DNA from: Enterococcus montenegrensis
GTDB lineage: Bacteria > Bacillota > Bacilli > Lactobacillales > Enterococcaceae
Direction: 5' to 3'
NCBI RefSeq assembly: GCF_029983095.1
Contig: NZ_CP120467.1
Coordinates: forward strand, 1,472,501-1,536,500
Length of the DNA stretch: 64,000 nt
Part shown: in pieces, positions 1-9,750 of the stretch
How positions within the stretch are numbered: the stretch's first letter is position 1
How the letters are laid out: every line of letters begins with the position of its first letter
The notes under the pieces: generated by a model
Told to the model about the DNA's origin: nothing
Databases searched by the model: none
The model's input: the letters and a program-made list of their open reading frames with translations, nothing else
Program-made: the position numbers and the translations under genes

Positions 1-1426
<1,426 letters not shown>

Positions 1427-1636
1427 AAGTGTTTGAACAGTCATAGACTGTTAAGCTCAAATAAAAATTAACTTTGCTAGCTATTGCTTGCATGTTGTTT
1501 GCTTCTATAAAAGAAGCGCCCTACACATTGGTTCGTTTGCTTGCTTTGTTCAGTTTTCAAAGGTCTACTTGCGAAGTTAAATGTATTTATCTAACTTGCA
1601 ATTGGTTGCTTTTTGAAATGTTTCAGCAACTCTTAT

Positions 1637-1665
1637 ATCTTATCAGCTGACTTAATTCCTGTCAA
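1637..1665 (-). promoter_or_regulatory. rRNA operon promoter, proximal (P2)
   Basis: On the minus strand a consensus -35 TTGACA (1665-1660) is followed, after 17 bases, by a -10 TAAGAT (1642-1637). It lies about 210 bases before the 16S start, the usual place for the proximal promoter of an rrn operon. Confidence 0.8.
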
Positions 1666-1741
1666 CTGTTTTTTTCAAAAAGTTTTAAAAACTTTTTGAA
1701 ATGATATTTCAGAAGTTCGCCGCTCATCAAGCAACTTCGTT

Positions 1742-1770
1742 AGTTTAACAGTCGTTGTAGCAACTGTCAA
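1742..1770 (-). promoter_or_regulatory. rRNA operon promoter, distal (P1)
   Basis: A second -35 TTGACA (1770-1765), 17-base spacer and -10 TAAACT (1747-1742) lies 105 bases upstream of the proximal promoter. Tandem strong promoters are typical of Firmicute rRNA operons. Confidence 0.75.
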
Positions 1771-2048
1771 CAACTTTTTTCAAAAATGTTTCAAGTTGTT
1801 TTCAATTATATGACTGCCTTGCCAACGTTGATTAATTTACCACTTCCAAGTATTTGCGTCAACCGTTTTATTTTCATAAAATACCAGCTCACCACCGTGC
1901 CAAAACTACTCTTTTTATCTTTTGTTCGCTTTTTTTGCGCTTACAAAAAAAGAAGTTAATCTTTTTCTTCATAAAAAACCTAAACTGTAAAAAAGTAAGA
2001 GAAATCCCTCTTAAAATTCGGTTATTTTTTTATTTTTCAGGCACAAAA
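1771..2048. other. Intergenic, AT-rich upstream region of the rRNA operon
   Basis: This stretch is very AT-rich with many A and T runs, as expected for UP-element DNA upstream of rRNA promoters. A plus-strand frame at 1854-2093 has no ribosome binding site and a low-complexity translation, so I do not call it a gene. Nothing else is recognisable. Confidence 0.5.
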
Positions 2049-2068
2049 AAGGAGATTTCCATCTCCTT
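2049..2068 (-). terminator. Rho-independent terminator after the 60-residue protein
   Basis: A perfect AAGGAGAT/ATCTCCTT hairpin with a 4-base loop is followed on the minus strand by a T run. It starts 8 bases after the stop codon of the small gene. Confidence 0.8.
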
Positions 2069-2075
2069 AGCTAGT

Positions 2076-2258
2076 TTACTTATCGCGACTTAAAAAGCGA
2101 ATCCGTTTTTCTTCATCGCGGTAAATAATTGTTTCTTCGTTTAAGTAAGAAAAAGTTAGTTTTTCTAAATTTGGCGTGCTAATCATTTCTTCGTATCCAG
2201 TAAAAATATCGTGAATATATTTTTTGTAGGCATGCTTCTTCTTTAATCTTTTTTTCAT
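2076..2258 (-). CDS. Small basic protein of unknown function (60 aa)
   Basis: The ATG at 2258 has a good ribosome binding site (GGAAGG) 7 bases upstream, and the frame ends just before a clear terminator, so this looks like a real single-gene transcript. The product is short and highly charged: a lysine/arginine-rich start (MKKRLKKKHAYKK) is followed by a mixed acidic and basic segment ending in RFLSRDK. There is no signal peptide, membrane segment or cysteine motif. I do not recognise the family and assign no function. Confidence 0.65.
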   Translation of the reverse strand: MKKRLKKKHAYKKYIHDIFTGYEEMISTPNLEKLTFSYLNEETIIYRDEEKRIRFLSRDK

Positions 2259-2369
2259 GGGGCACCTTCCTTTTTCAAATCACTGTCATCTTACCAAAAG
2301 TGTTACGCATTGGACAAGTAGTTTTCGTCGATTCTCAAAGATTGTTACAAGGTGCATTTTTTTACTAAC

Positions 2370-3005
2370 TTAATATACAAGACAATTCTCTACCACTTTT
2401 ATAATATCAGACAAATGATCAATAACTATATCCGCTTGTCGTTGATCAATTGGAAAATCTTGTTTTAGTGCCAATGTATACAGCTGTGCAGCTTTCGCAG
2501 AAGCAATCCCGACTGGTGAATCTTCTACTGCAATGCAGCGATCACACTTTAGCGCCGCTTCAGCCAATTGATAAATTTCTGGATGTGGTTTACTTTTTGA
2601 TAAACTTTCGCCGGAAATAACAAAATCAAAGAAAGATGTTAAATTATTTTGAGCAAGCATCGTATAAATTTCGTTTTCAGGCGATGAAGAAGCAAGTGCT
2701 ATCTTTATTTTTTTAGCCTTCAAATAAGTCAATACACTCTTAACATCCCCTCGCAAGGCCTTGGTAAAATCAATTGGATGTGTTTGCCGATAATCTTGAT
2801 ACTCTTTTTTTAATAATGCACGGTTTTCTTTTGCTGGGACTAAAACTTGCCAAATACCCACTTCAGTCAAGCCGACAAAATCCAATTTGTTTTTTGAGCC
2901 TGGACTCAAATTTTTTTCAGCAAAGAAATCCATCCGCCGCTGAAAGTAAAAGCTTTCAGAATCAATTAAAACACCGTCCATATCAAAAATTATACCTAAA
3001 GTCAT
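2370..3005 (-). CDS. HAD-superfamily phosphatase, beta-phosphoglucomutase-like
   Basis: This 211-residue protein shows the HAD motifs: FDMDGVLIDSE near residues 7-17 (nucleophile and acid/base aspartates), SSSPENE as motif II, a lysine in SKSKPHPE, and VEDSPVGI as the metal-binding motif IV. The DxDGVxxDS start and alpha-helical cap place it with beta-phosphoglucomutase and sugar-phosphate phosphatases. I chose the ATG at 3005 because AGGAG lies 8 bases upstream. The GTG three codons earlier lies inside that site. It begins 11 bases after the LevR-like activator gene, so both are probably cotranscribed, and its substrate may be a sugar phosphate from that PTS pathway (inference). Confidence 0.82.
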   Translation of the reverse strand: MTLGIIFDMDGVLIDSESFYFQRRMDFFAEKNLSPGSKNKLDFVGLTEVGIWQVLVPAKENRALLKKEYQDYRQTHPIDFTKALRGDVKSVLTYLKAKKIKIALASSSPENEIYTMLAQNNLTSFFDFVISGESLSKSKPHPEIYQLAEAALKCDRCIAVEDSPVGIASAKAAQLYTLALKQDFPIDQRQADIVIDHLSDIIKVVENCLVY

Positions 3006-3016
3006 ATAAATCACTC

Positions 3017-5746
3017 CTAGCCATTAATTATTTCGTGAATTAGACGCAGCTCTAAATCCGAGATCTGAATAGTATATTCATTTTCGACATTGCGAAATGC
3101 TCGATGAATTTGTTCCATTTCCATGCCAGCTTGTGCTAAATATTCAGCAATATCTTCTTGTTGATCAACACTTTCTTTACGTAAAATTCGTTCAATCATA
3201 CAACAGCAATGCAAATACAATAAAAATAATTTACTATTTGAAAGCGTAATGGCTAAATTAACCTCTGCTTGTGATACTGCACTTTGCACCAGACGTAAAA
3301 GTTTTGTCGCATCTAGAATCGTTAAATTCTCAACGATTTTGTTAATGGAAAAGCTAAACATTAGCTGTTCCTTTAATGCTTTGTCACTAATATCAAAATA
3401 ATCTTGTAAAATTGTAACAAATTTCTCTATATCTTCCCCATTAATTAAGTGATCTAAGCCGATATAAGGAATCTGCTGAATTTTGGGATCTTCTGTACCA
3501 ACAATCATTAACACTTCATACATTTGAAAAGGATCTTCATACAGTTTATTTTTTTCTAACTTGTGATAATCATAAGGTATGATGGCTAACTCGTCGCAGT
3601 AGTCTTTTAGACAATGTTCTAAAATTTCTTGAATTTGAATGGCAGAGCCCATTCCAGTATAGCAACAAGTTAAAATAGCTTGTTTTTTCTCTTGCTTTGG
3701 CAAAATCAATTGCTTTTGAACTTTATTTTCAATATCAACTCGTTGACTGATTTCTGAAATAGATAATTGATTTTGAATTAAATGACCGATTTCTAAAACT
3801 AACGGGGTGCAAACATAGTCAATAATCAATAATGGTCCGCGAATTTTATCTTCTAAGCGCTCACCTAATTGATTTAACGAACCCATGTCCACTAATAAAA
3901 TTAAACCAGCGTCTGTATGGTAATCGTTAATAAAGCGAATGACTTGTTCTTCGACTTTGTCTAGTGTGATATTTATCGGCATATCATAAGCATGAAAAAT
4001 ATTTTGTTGTAACATGCGATTGCCGACATTAGCTAGACTACTGGCAGTGGAATAACCATGGGCTAGAATAATACTTTTGATTTCTTTTTCACGGGGCGTT
4101 ATTTGCAAACCGTGAAAGTAAAAAGAAATAAAGATTAAATCCTCGTCTTTAAAATCCTGGTCCAATTGACGGGAAATATGACCTAAAGCTTTCTTTGCAT
4201 ACCAATAAGAAGTATCCATTGAACTGGAGATTAAACGCAATAGCTTTGGTTTTATCGTATGCCATTCGTGATTTTCTGCAATCGTATCGGTATTATTTTT
4301 GCGATAAAGGTATTGTGCGAGTGCGATAACCCGATTACCATCTTGATCAAATCCATAATTATCGTGCATCCAATCAAAGGTTTCTCGAATTTGATAGGTC
4401 AAAACGGAATAAAAAGACTCTTCTTTAGCATAATTATCTTTAAACATAAATTCATCCATTAAGTTATTGACACGATTTACCATCGTTGCAATAAAATCCT
4501 TGATGGCTAACTCTTGTTCATCGACTTTTTGGTAAAGTTGAACCATTTTTTCAAATAATTGTCGGATCTGCTTTGCTTCAGTAGACTCTAAAAAAACCTG
4601 ATTTTTCGTATGGGGCAAATATTGGCGATCTGGTAAAGCTTTAATCGTCTTTTTCAACTGCTCTTTTAAACGTAGCGCATTCTCTTGAGGTAAATCTTTT
4701 AAGCGCACTCTTATTGCAGGGTTGTTTTGATTTTTTGCATAGGCGCTGCCACAAATGTATTTAACAATATTTTTGATTTTACCCACATTGCCTTCTAAGT
4801 CACTATTTAACAAAAAGTCTACTAGTTGATAGCTAACATCAATTCGCTTTTTTAAAATATTAGCCTCATTCACAAAAAAAGTATCAATTAGCTGCATTCT
4901 TTCTGACTGCGGGCGCTGTTCATAATTGGGCAAACTAACAATTACCGGCAGACGCCGAATAAAAGTTGGCAAAAAAGTCTGATAGACATTTTCTGTTGTG
5001 GCAAAAATTAGCCGTACCTTTGCCTTGCGTTTAAGGGCATTATCCCCCATAGGTGAAAATTCACCGGTATCCATGAAGGTAAATAATTTTTCTTGCCCTT
5101 CATCTGACAGTCGATGCACTTCATCCAAAAATAAAATACCGTTATCTGCCTTTTCAATTAAACCGATATGATCTTTTTCAGCTCCGGTAAAAGCCCCCTT
5201 AATATGACCAAACAAAGCAGAGGATAACAATTCTGGATTATTGAAATATTGAGCACAGTTATAGGCGATAAAAGGGGAATCTTTTTGAATGACCTTCTCT
5301 GTGACTGCGTATTCGTGAATTTTTTCAGCTAAGAATGTTTTCCCTGAACCGCTACTGCCAGACAAAAGAATCGGCAACCCGTTATTTGGATAAAGCACCG
5401 CAGTTTTCACTTGATCAATCGCTTCTTTTAGACTCCCTTTGGCACCAATTACTAGCTCTAATGCATTTTGTTTTTCCAATGTAAATAAATCTTCCCAACT
5501 CTCATACTCTGCGCCTTTTACGATAATTCCCAGCTCAGCAAGTGTTGCAACGTGTAAAAAAGCGACCGGATAGCTCTTAACTTTGACAACTACGCCTTCT
5601 TTTAACCCTTGATTTAAGTAAGAACTGGTCGTGCTACGGTTTAACCCGATATGCTCACTAATGGCTGAGGCAGAAAAATCCCCACGATGATGCTTGTCGT
5701 AATCTCGCGTTAAGTCAATTAAATATTTTTCTACTTTTTCATTCAT
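3017..5746 (-). CDS. LevR-family sigma-54-dependent transcriptional activator with PRDs
   Basis: This 909-residue regulator has an N-terminal winged helix (about 5-60) and an AAA+ domain with Walker A GSSGSGKT (130-137), the sigma-54 contact motif GAFTGA (184-189) and Walker B ILFLDEVH. PTS regulation domains, a mannose-type EIIA-like segment and an EIIB-like segment follow. LevR proteins open sigma-54 promoters and are controlled by phosphorylation of their PRDs by HPr and EII proteins. The target is evident: a perfect -24/-12 promoter precedes the PTS operon just upstream at 9427-9442. The gene has its own ribosome binding site (AGGTGG) and follows a hairpin after the deglycase gene. B. subtilis LevR is of similar length. 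Confidence 0.92.
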   Translation of the reverse strand: MNEKVEKYLIDLTRDYDKHHRGDFSASAISEHIGLNRSTTSSYLNQGLKEGVVVKVKSYPVAFLHVATLAELGIIVKGAEYESWEDLFTLEKQNALELVIGAKGSLKEAIDQVKTAVLYPNNGLPILLSGSSGSGKTFLAEKIHEYAVTEKVIQKDSPFIAYNCAQYFNNPELLSSALFGHIKGAFTGAEKDHIGLIEKADNGILFLDEVHRLSDEGQEKLFTFMDTGEFSPMGDNALKRKAKVRLIFATTENVYQTFLPTFIRRLPVIVSLPNYEQRPQSERMQLIDTFFVNEANILKKRIDVSYQLVDFLLNSDLEGNVGKIKNIVKYICGSAYAKNQNNPAIRVRLKDLPQENALRLKEQLKKTIKALPDRQYLPHTKNQVFLESTEAKQIRQLFEKMVQLYQKVDEQELAIKDFIATMVNRVNNLMDEFMFKDNYAKEESFYSVLTYQIRETFDWMHDNYGFDQDGNRVIALAQYLYRKNNTDTIAENHEWHTIKPKLLRLISSSMDTSYWYAKKALGHISRQLDQDFKDEDLIFISFYFHGLQITPREKEIKSIILAHGYSTASSLANVGNRMLQQNIFHAYDMPINITLDKVEEQVIRFINDYHTDAGLILLVDMGSLNQLGERLEDKIRGPLLIIDYVCTPLVLEIGHLIQNQLSISEISQRVDIENKVQKQLILPKQEKKQAILTCCYTGMGSAIQIQEILEHCLKDYCDELAIIPYDYHKLEKNKLYEDPFQMYEVLMIVGTEDPKIQQIPYIGLDHLINGEDIEKFVTILQDYFDISDKALKEQLMFSFSINKIVENLTILDATKLLRLVQSAVSQAEVNLAITLSNSKLFLLYLHCCCMIERILRKESVDQQEDIAEYLAQAGMEMEQIHRAFRNVENEYTIQISDLELRLIHEIING

Positions 5747-5818
5747 GATTTACACCACCTAGCTTCTTTTTTAATCAATTGTAAGAGATTTCATACCAGC
5801 TTTCAATACAAGACAGAA

Positions 5819-5842
5819 AAGCTGAGGCAAATGCCCCAGCTT
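5819..5842 (-). terminator. Hairpin between deglycase and regulator genes
   Basis: A stem AAGCTG(A)GGC/GCC(C)CAGCTT with an ATTT-type loop lies 9 bases after the deglycase stop and is followed on the minus strand by TTTCTGTC. The T tract is short, so it may be a partial terminator that lowers readthrough into the activator gene. Confidence 0.55.
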
Positions 5843-5850
5843 ATGAAATC

Positions 5851-6828
5851 TTAGTACTCAAGTTTCCACATATAACGACGTTTTGTTAATGGATGTTGAC
5901 GCGCTTCCGCCAATTCTTCAGCATAAACACGGAAGACGGCCGTAATGACAAATGGATTGAAGTAATCTAAGACTTCTTTTGAAATATGAGCCGATAGACC
6001 CCAGTCTAGTGCATCCACAACTTCTGTTTTCGCATCGAAACGATCTAAGAAGGTTAATGCTCGCGCGTCAATTGGACGTGTACGGCCATCGTTCATCAGT
6101 AAGATAAATGGCACACCTTTATCGGTAATTTCAAATGGCCCATGGAAGAATTCACCTGCATGGAAAGTACCGGAGTTGATCCATTGCATTTCCATCATTA
6201 AACAAATTGAAGTCGAATAGGCTACTTCGTGAGTTGCCCCTGAACTCATAACATAGATAACTTTTTCGTCTTTGAAGCGTTGGGCAAATTGTTTCGCTTG
6301 TAAGCGTGCTCCTTCAGCGCTCTCTTGTGATAAATCGTAAATTTTACTGAAACCATCCATCATTTTATCGTAGTCAGCATAACCTTCAATTTGATTTAAC
6401 AACTCAACTGCTAACAACAAGCAATAGCCGGTTTTTTCAAGTTTCGCAGCATAATTTTCAGCAAAACGGTGATAAATGACATAATCTGCATCTTTTGTTA
6501 GCGGAGAATCTACGCTACGTGTTAAACTAATAACTGTGGCACCTTTCTCTTTGGCTACTGCGTTAGCTTTAACAGTTTCAGGAGTGGTACCTCCTAATGA
6601 AGCTGAAATAACCACAGTATGCTCGTCGACTGAGCTAGGTGTCGCATAGTTAAATTCGTTGGCTGTAAAATGACTAATCCGTAATTTTTGTGCATTTTGA
6701 TCTAAAAAGTATTTACCTGGATATAAATCAGCTTTTGACGCACCACAGCCAACAAAGACGATGGATGTCACTTCTTTATTACTAACGATTTCTTTTACAA
6801 TCTCTTTTGGACTTAATTTTGAATTCAT
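5851..6828 (-). CDS. SIS-domain sugar-phosphate deglycase (fructoselysine/glucoselysine-6-P type)
   Basis: The 325-residue product has two SIS folds, with the sugar-phosphate loops GCGASK (near 25) and SSGATHEV in the second half, and the C-terminal KRRYMWKLEY typical of FrlB/GfrE/GfrF-type deglycases. These split phosphorylated Amadori or Heyns compounds into glucose 6-phosphate and an amino acid. The ATG at 6828 is preceded by AGGAGG 8 bases upstream. The frame is open further upstream but without a better start. The gene lies directly after a mannose-family EIID gene, matching the known enterococcal and Salmonella arrangement in which the PTS imports and phosphorylates the substrate. Which conjugate is used cannot be read from the sequence. 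Confidence 0.8.
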   Translation of the reverse strand: MNSKLSPKEIVKEIVSNKEVTSIVFVGCGASKADLYPGKYFLDQNAQKLRISHFTANEFNYATPSSVDEHTVVISASLGGTTPETVKANAVAKEKGATVISLTRSVDSPLTKDADYVIYHRFAENYAAKLEKTGYCLLLAVELLNQIEGYADYDKMMDGFSKIYDLSQESAEGARLQAKQFAQRFKDEKVIYVMSSGATHEVAYSTSICLMMEMQWINSGTFHAGEFFHGPFEITDKGVPFILLMNDGRTRPIDARALTFLDRFDAKTEVVDALDWGLSAHISKEVLDYFNPFVITAVFRVYAEELAEARQHPLTKRRYMWKLEY

Positions 6829-6880
6829 TTTTGAATTCCTCCTCTTAACTTTTTTATTTGAACCTGAATAGGTTTGTCCC

Positions 6881-7693
6881 TTAACTAAAAATGCCGCATA
6901 CACTTAATAAAATCCCGCCAACAATACAAATGACCAACATTACGCCGGTTTTAACTTTCTTTTGTAGTAACCAGTACATAAAAAATGTCAGACCCAAAGG
7001 AATTAATTGTGGCATAATATTATCTAAAACATCTTGTAAAACAAATGCTTTGCCAAATTTTAAAGGTGTTGTAATACCGATCATGCTTGCAATCATTGCC
7101 CCGATTACCATCAAACCTACAATCGTACAAACATACATTACCTTATCCATTAAACCTTCTTGATAAAGTTTAGCTAAATATTTATTCCCTGTGTTATATC
7201 CAATCTTACCACCGTAATAAGTTACTAAAGACGAAGGGACAAATGAGATAATCATCGCTAAAATTGGTCCCAAAATACTTCCTTGTTGCGCTAAATTAAT
7301 CCCAAAACCAAAAGCTAAAACCCGGACAGTTCCTTGGAAAAAAGAATCGCCAATCCCTGATAGTGGTCCCATTAAAGAAGTCTTTAAAGCCCCAATTGCT
7401 TCTGGATTAAAGTTTTCTTGGTCTTGTGCATATTGTTCTTCCATTGAAGCGGCTAAACCCAGTACAAATGCACTAGTCTGCGGTGTACAATTGTAATACG
7501 CCATGTGACGTTCGTAAGCTTCCATCTTTTTTGAAGCGTCTTCTGGTTTGTCGTAAATTTTGTCGATGATCGGTGCAATTCCATACATAAACCCCATATT
7601 CATTTGTCGCTCGTAATTCCATGAAGCTTGAATCGCCCACGAGCGCCAGAAGAATTGCCAATATTTCCAACTGTTTGGATCTTTTTTAGTCAT
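6881..7693 (-). CDS. PTS mannose/fructose/sorbose-family transporter subunit IID
   Basis: The 270-residue protein has the EIID signature: an N-terminal cytoplasmic part (SWNYERQMNMGF), the stretch GPLSGIGDSFFQGT, and C-terminal hydrophobic helices. EIID and EIIC together form the membrane channel. A strong ribosome binding site (AAAGGAG) precedes the ATG, 16 bases after the EIIC gene. The deglycase start lies about 50 bases downstream. Confidence 0.93.
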   Translation of the reverse strand: MTKKDPNSWKYWQFFWRSWAIQASWNYERQMNMGFMYGIAPIIDKIYDKPEDASKKMEAYERHMAYYNCTPQTSAFVLGLAASMEEQYAQDQENFNPEAIGALKTSLMGPLSGIGDSFFQGTVRVLAFGFGINLAQQGSILGPILAMIISFVPSSLVTYYGGKIGYNTGNKYLAKLYQEGLMDKVMYVCTIVGLMVIGAMIASMIGITTPLKFGKAFVLQDVLDNIMPQLIPLGLTFFMYWLLQKKVKTGVMLVICIVGGILLSVCGIFS

Positions 7694-7708
7694 TTATAAG
7701 ACTCCTTT

Positions 7709-8491
7709 CTATAAATCGTCTAAAGGATCAGGTTCACTTTGCGCAGCATTACCACCATTACTGCTACCAAAATTAACTTGGGCCATCACAAACGCTACAA
7801 TGCAGGCAAATGCTGCAACCCCTGTGATACTTAGGCCAGAATATGCAGTTATTAAAAAACCCAGCAATAAAAACGGTATCATTTTCTTTGTTAACATTGT
7901 TTGTAAAAGCAAAGCAAAACCATAAGCCGGTAAAATCTTACTTGCTAAAGTCAAACCATTTGTTAACCAAGCAGGAATGCTGTCAACAATACTTTTGACC
8001 AAATCGGTACCAAAATAAATAGCTAGAAAAATCGGAATAAAATACATTAAGGAATACAAAACCGAGCCATAAACAATATGAATCCTTCTTGCACCAGCAA
8101 ACTTACCTTCAGCAATTAACGTATCTGCACGGTGTGTTAAATTTGATAAGACCGTTCGCATTAAAATCCCTAACATTTGACCTAATACAGAAATTGGAAT
8201 TGCAATGGTTAACGCTGTTTCCGCATTTGAACCAGATAAAATTGCAAAAGCCGTTGCAATAATAGAAGCCATATTCATATCCGGCGGTGCAGCTGCCCCA
8301 ATATTTACCAACCCCAAAGACATCAATTCCAACGATGCCCCAACCATCAAACCTTTTTCCAAATCTCCTAATACCAAACCAACCAGCGTACTCACAATCA
8401 AAGGCCGTTCAAAGTTCAGTCTTCCTAACAATCTGGAGTCCAGAATACAAAATATTCCGATTAGACCCAGGGCAATCGATTGAAACAACAT
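7709..8491 (-). CDS. PTS mannose/fructose/sorbose-family transporter subunit IIC
   Basis: The 260-residue, largely hydrophobic protein starts FQSIALGLIGIFCILDSRLLGRLNFERP and contains the GLVLGDLEKGLMVGASLELMSLG core typical of mannose-family EIIC. It forms the sugar channel with EIID. AAAGGGG precedes the ATG. The C-terminal tail is polar and acidic (SEPDPLDDL), as in relatives. It is the third gene of the PTS operon. Confidence 0.93.
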   Translation of the reverse strand: MLFQSIALGLIGIFCILDSRLLGRLNFERPLIVSTLVGLVLGDLEKGLMVGASLELMSLGLVNIGAAAPPDMNMASIIATAFAILSGSNAETALTIAIPISVLGQMLGILMRTVLSNLTHRADTLIAEGKFAGARRIHIVYGSVLYSLMYFIPIFLAIYFGTDLVKSIVDSIPAWLTNGLTLASKILPAYGFALLLQTMLTKKMIPFLLLGFLITAYSGLSITGVAAFACIVAFVMAQVNFGSSNGGNAAQSEPDPLDDL

Positions 8492-8509
8492 AACGCAAAC
8501 CCCTTTCTT

Positions 8510-8980
8510 TTAAATCATTGTATTTAAATCCTCTTTTTTAGAGGTTGGTACCTGCTGCATAAACTGTGTAATCCCCATTGCTTTTAGCGCTTTGGCATCT
8601 TCAATTTCACTTTCTGTTAAGAAAATAGCGTTGCTAAATTGCTTAGCCCCTTCTTTTTTAATAATGCCGCCATAATTGATGGCCTCAATTTTCTGATAGC
8701 CTTCACAAAACTTGCGGACATCTTTAGTATTCCCGAAAATCAACATGATATTTTCTTTTAGCGTTTCAACTTTTGGCATTTTTGCTAAAGTGTTGGCCAC
8801 TGTGAAAATATTCAATTTAATTCCTTGGGGTTTGGACAATTCTAAGGACATCTTTTTAAATTCATCATTGGCCGCTTCGTCGTTTACCACGATAATGCGA
8901 TTTATTTGTAAAGACTTACTCCAAGAAAACACTACTTGTCCGTGTAACAATCTGTGATCAATGCGTACAAGTTTGATCAT
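8510..8980 (-). CDS. PTS mannose/fructose/sorbose-family transporter subunit IIB
   Basis: The 156-residue cytoplasmic protein carries the EIIB motif RIDHRLLHGQV near the N terminus. His13 is the expected phosphate carrier by family alignment. It receives phosphate from EIIA and passes it to the incoming sugar. Its ATG overlaps the EIIA stop codon by 4 bases (ATGA), which suggests translational coupling and one-to-one production. Confidence 0.93.
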   Translation of the reverse strand: MIKLVRIDHRLLHGQVVFSWSKSLQINRIIVVNDEAANDEFKKMSLELSKPQGIKLNIFTVANTLAKMPKVETLKENIMLIFGNTKDVRKFCEGYQKIEAINYGGIIKKEGAKQFSNAIFLTESEIEDAKALKAMGITQFMQQVPTSKKEDLNTMI

Positions 8981-9393
8981 AGATCATCACCTCCTTTTTC
9001 TGATGTTTGTAATAGACGACTACAATCAATTAGTGAATTTTGGCTTTCTATGATAATCCTTTGTAAATCATTTGAACTAATTTTCCCAGCCTGTGTTGCG
9101 ATGGAAATCACAAGGGGTAAATTCATTCCGGTAATAAGATGTATTTCGGGGTTGTCTTTTAAAAGGGGTAACATTTCGTTATTAACACTCCCCCCTAAAA
9201 TATCTGTTAAGATAAATAAATTTTTCGTCCCCAGTTTTGTAACTAATTGCTGCATTTGTCCTTCGATTGGTTCATCTTCATCGCGATAAGCCGATAGTGC
9301 GTAAATATTATTTGCTGGACCTAGAATCATTTCAGCGGTTTGCTTTAAGCCTTGTGATAATTCTCCGTGGCTTGCTAGAATGATAGTATTCAT
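8977..9393 (-). CDS. PTS mannose-family transporter subunit IIA
   Basis: The 138-residue product begins MNTIILASHGELSQGLKQT. The His in ASHGELS is the expected site phosphorylated by HPr. The later FILTDILGGSVNN matches the EIIA-man fold. I chose the ATG at 9393 because AAGGAGG lies 8 bases upstream. The longer frame starts before that site. It is the first gene of the sigma-54-driven operon EIIA-EIIB-EIIC-EIID-deglycase. Confidence 0.92.
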   Translation of the reverse strand: MNTIILASHGELSQGLKQTAEMILGPANNIYALSAYRDEDEPIEGQMQQLVTKLGTKNLFILTDILGGSVNNEMLPLLKDNPEIHLITGMNLPLVISIATQAGKISSNDLQRIIIESQNSLIDCSRLLQTSEKGGDDL

Positions 9394-9426
9394 TTTTTCT
9401 TCCCTCCTTACTGACACTTTTATACA

Positions 9427-9442
9427 AGCAAGTTGCGTGCCA
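9427..9442 (-). promoter_or_regulatory. Sigma-54 (RpoN) -24/-12 promoter of the PTS operon
   Basis: The minus strand reads TGGCACGCAACTTGCT, a full match to the TGGCACG-N4-TTGCW consensus. It lies 34 bases before the EIIA start codon. The operon's own sigma-54 activator is encoded at 3017-5746. Confidence 0.92.
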
Positions 9443-9492
9443 ACTTTTGTCTAAGGTTCAAATCCCGCTTGATTTCAGCGTTTTTCTGACAC

Positions 9493-9530
9493 TTCCAACA
9501 CATCTAGAACAAAAAAATACAGTGTTGGAA
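9493..9530. promoter_or_regulatory. Probable LevR-type upstream activating sequence
   Basis: An inverted repeat TTCCAACAC (9493-9501) and GTGTTGGAA (9522-9530), with a further GAAGTGTTGA copy at 9541-9550, lies 50-110 bases upstream of the sigma-54 promoter. This is where a LevR enhancer site is expected. The assignment rests on symmetry and position only. Confidence 0.6.
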
Positions 9531-9699
9531 ATTTTCACTTGAAGTGTTGATAAAAGCGTGAAGTAGCGATTGATCAATTCTAAGAAAAAAAGACACCGCA
9601 AAAAAGATTGGAAATTTTTTAAGCCCAGGATTTTTTCTTCTTTTAAATCGCTTTTTATAAATTTCAATTGCTTTTTACTTAATACTTCGATAGACACAA

Positions 9700-9744
9700 A
9701 AAGTCCCCGTACAAAAGTTAGTTTAGCTTTTGTACGGGGACTTT
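9700..9744 (-). terminator. Strong terminator after the cell-wall hydrolase gene
   Basis: An 18-base perfect stem (AAAGTCCCCGTACAAAAG with its complement) and a short loop starts 7 bases after the hydrolase stop codon. T-rich flanks on both sides could let it act in either direction. Confidence 0.85.
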
Positions 9745-9750
9745 CATTTT

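Noticed and set aside
9458-9697. 79-codon minus-strand frame upstream of the PTS operon
   Set aside because: It has no ribosome binding site and runs across the enhancer-like repeats, and its translation resembles no protein.
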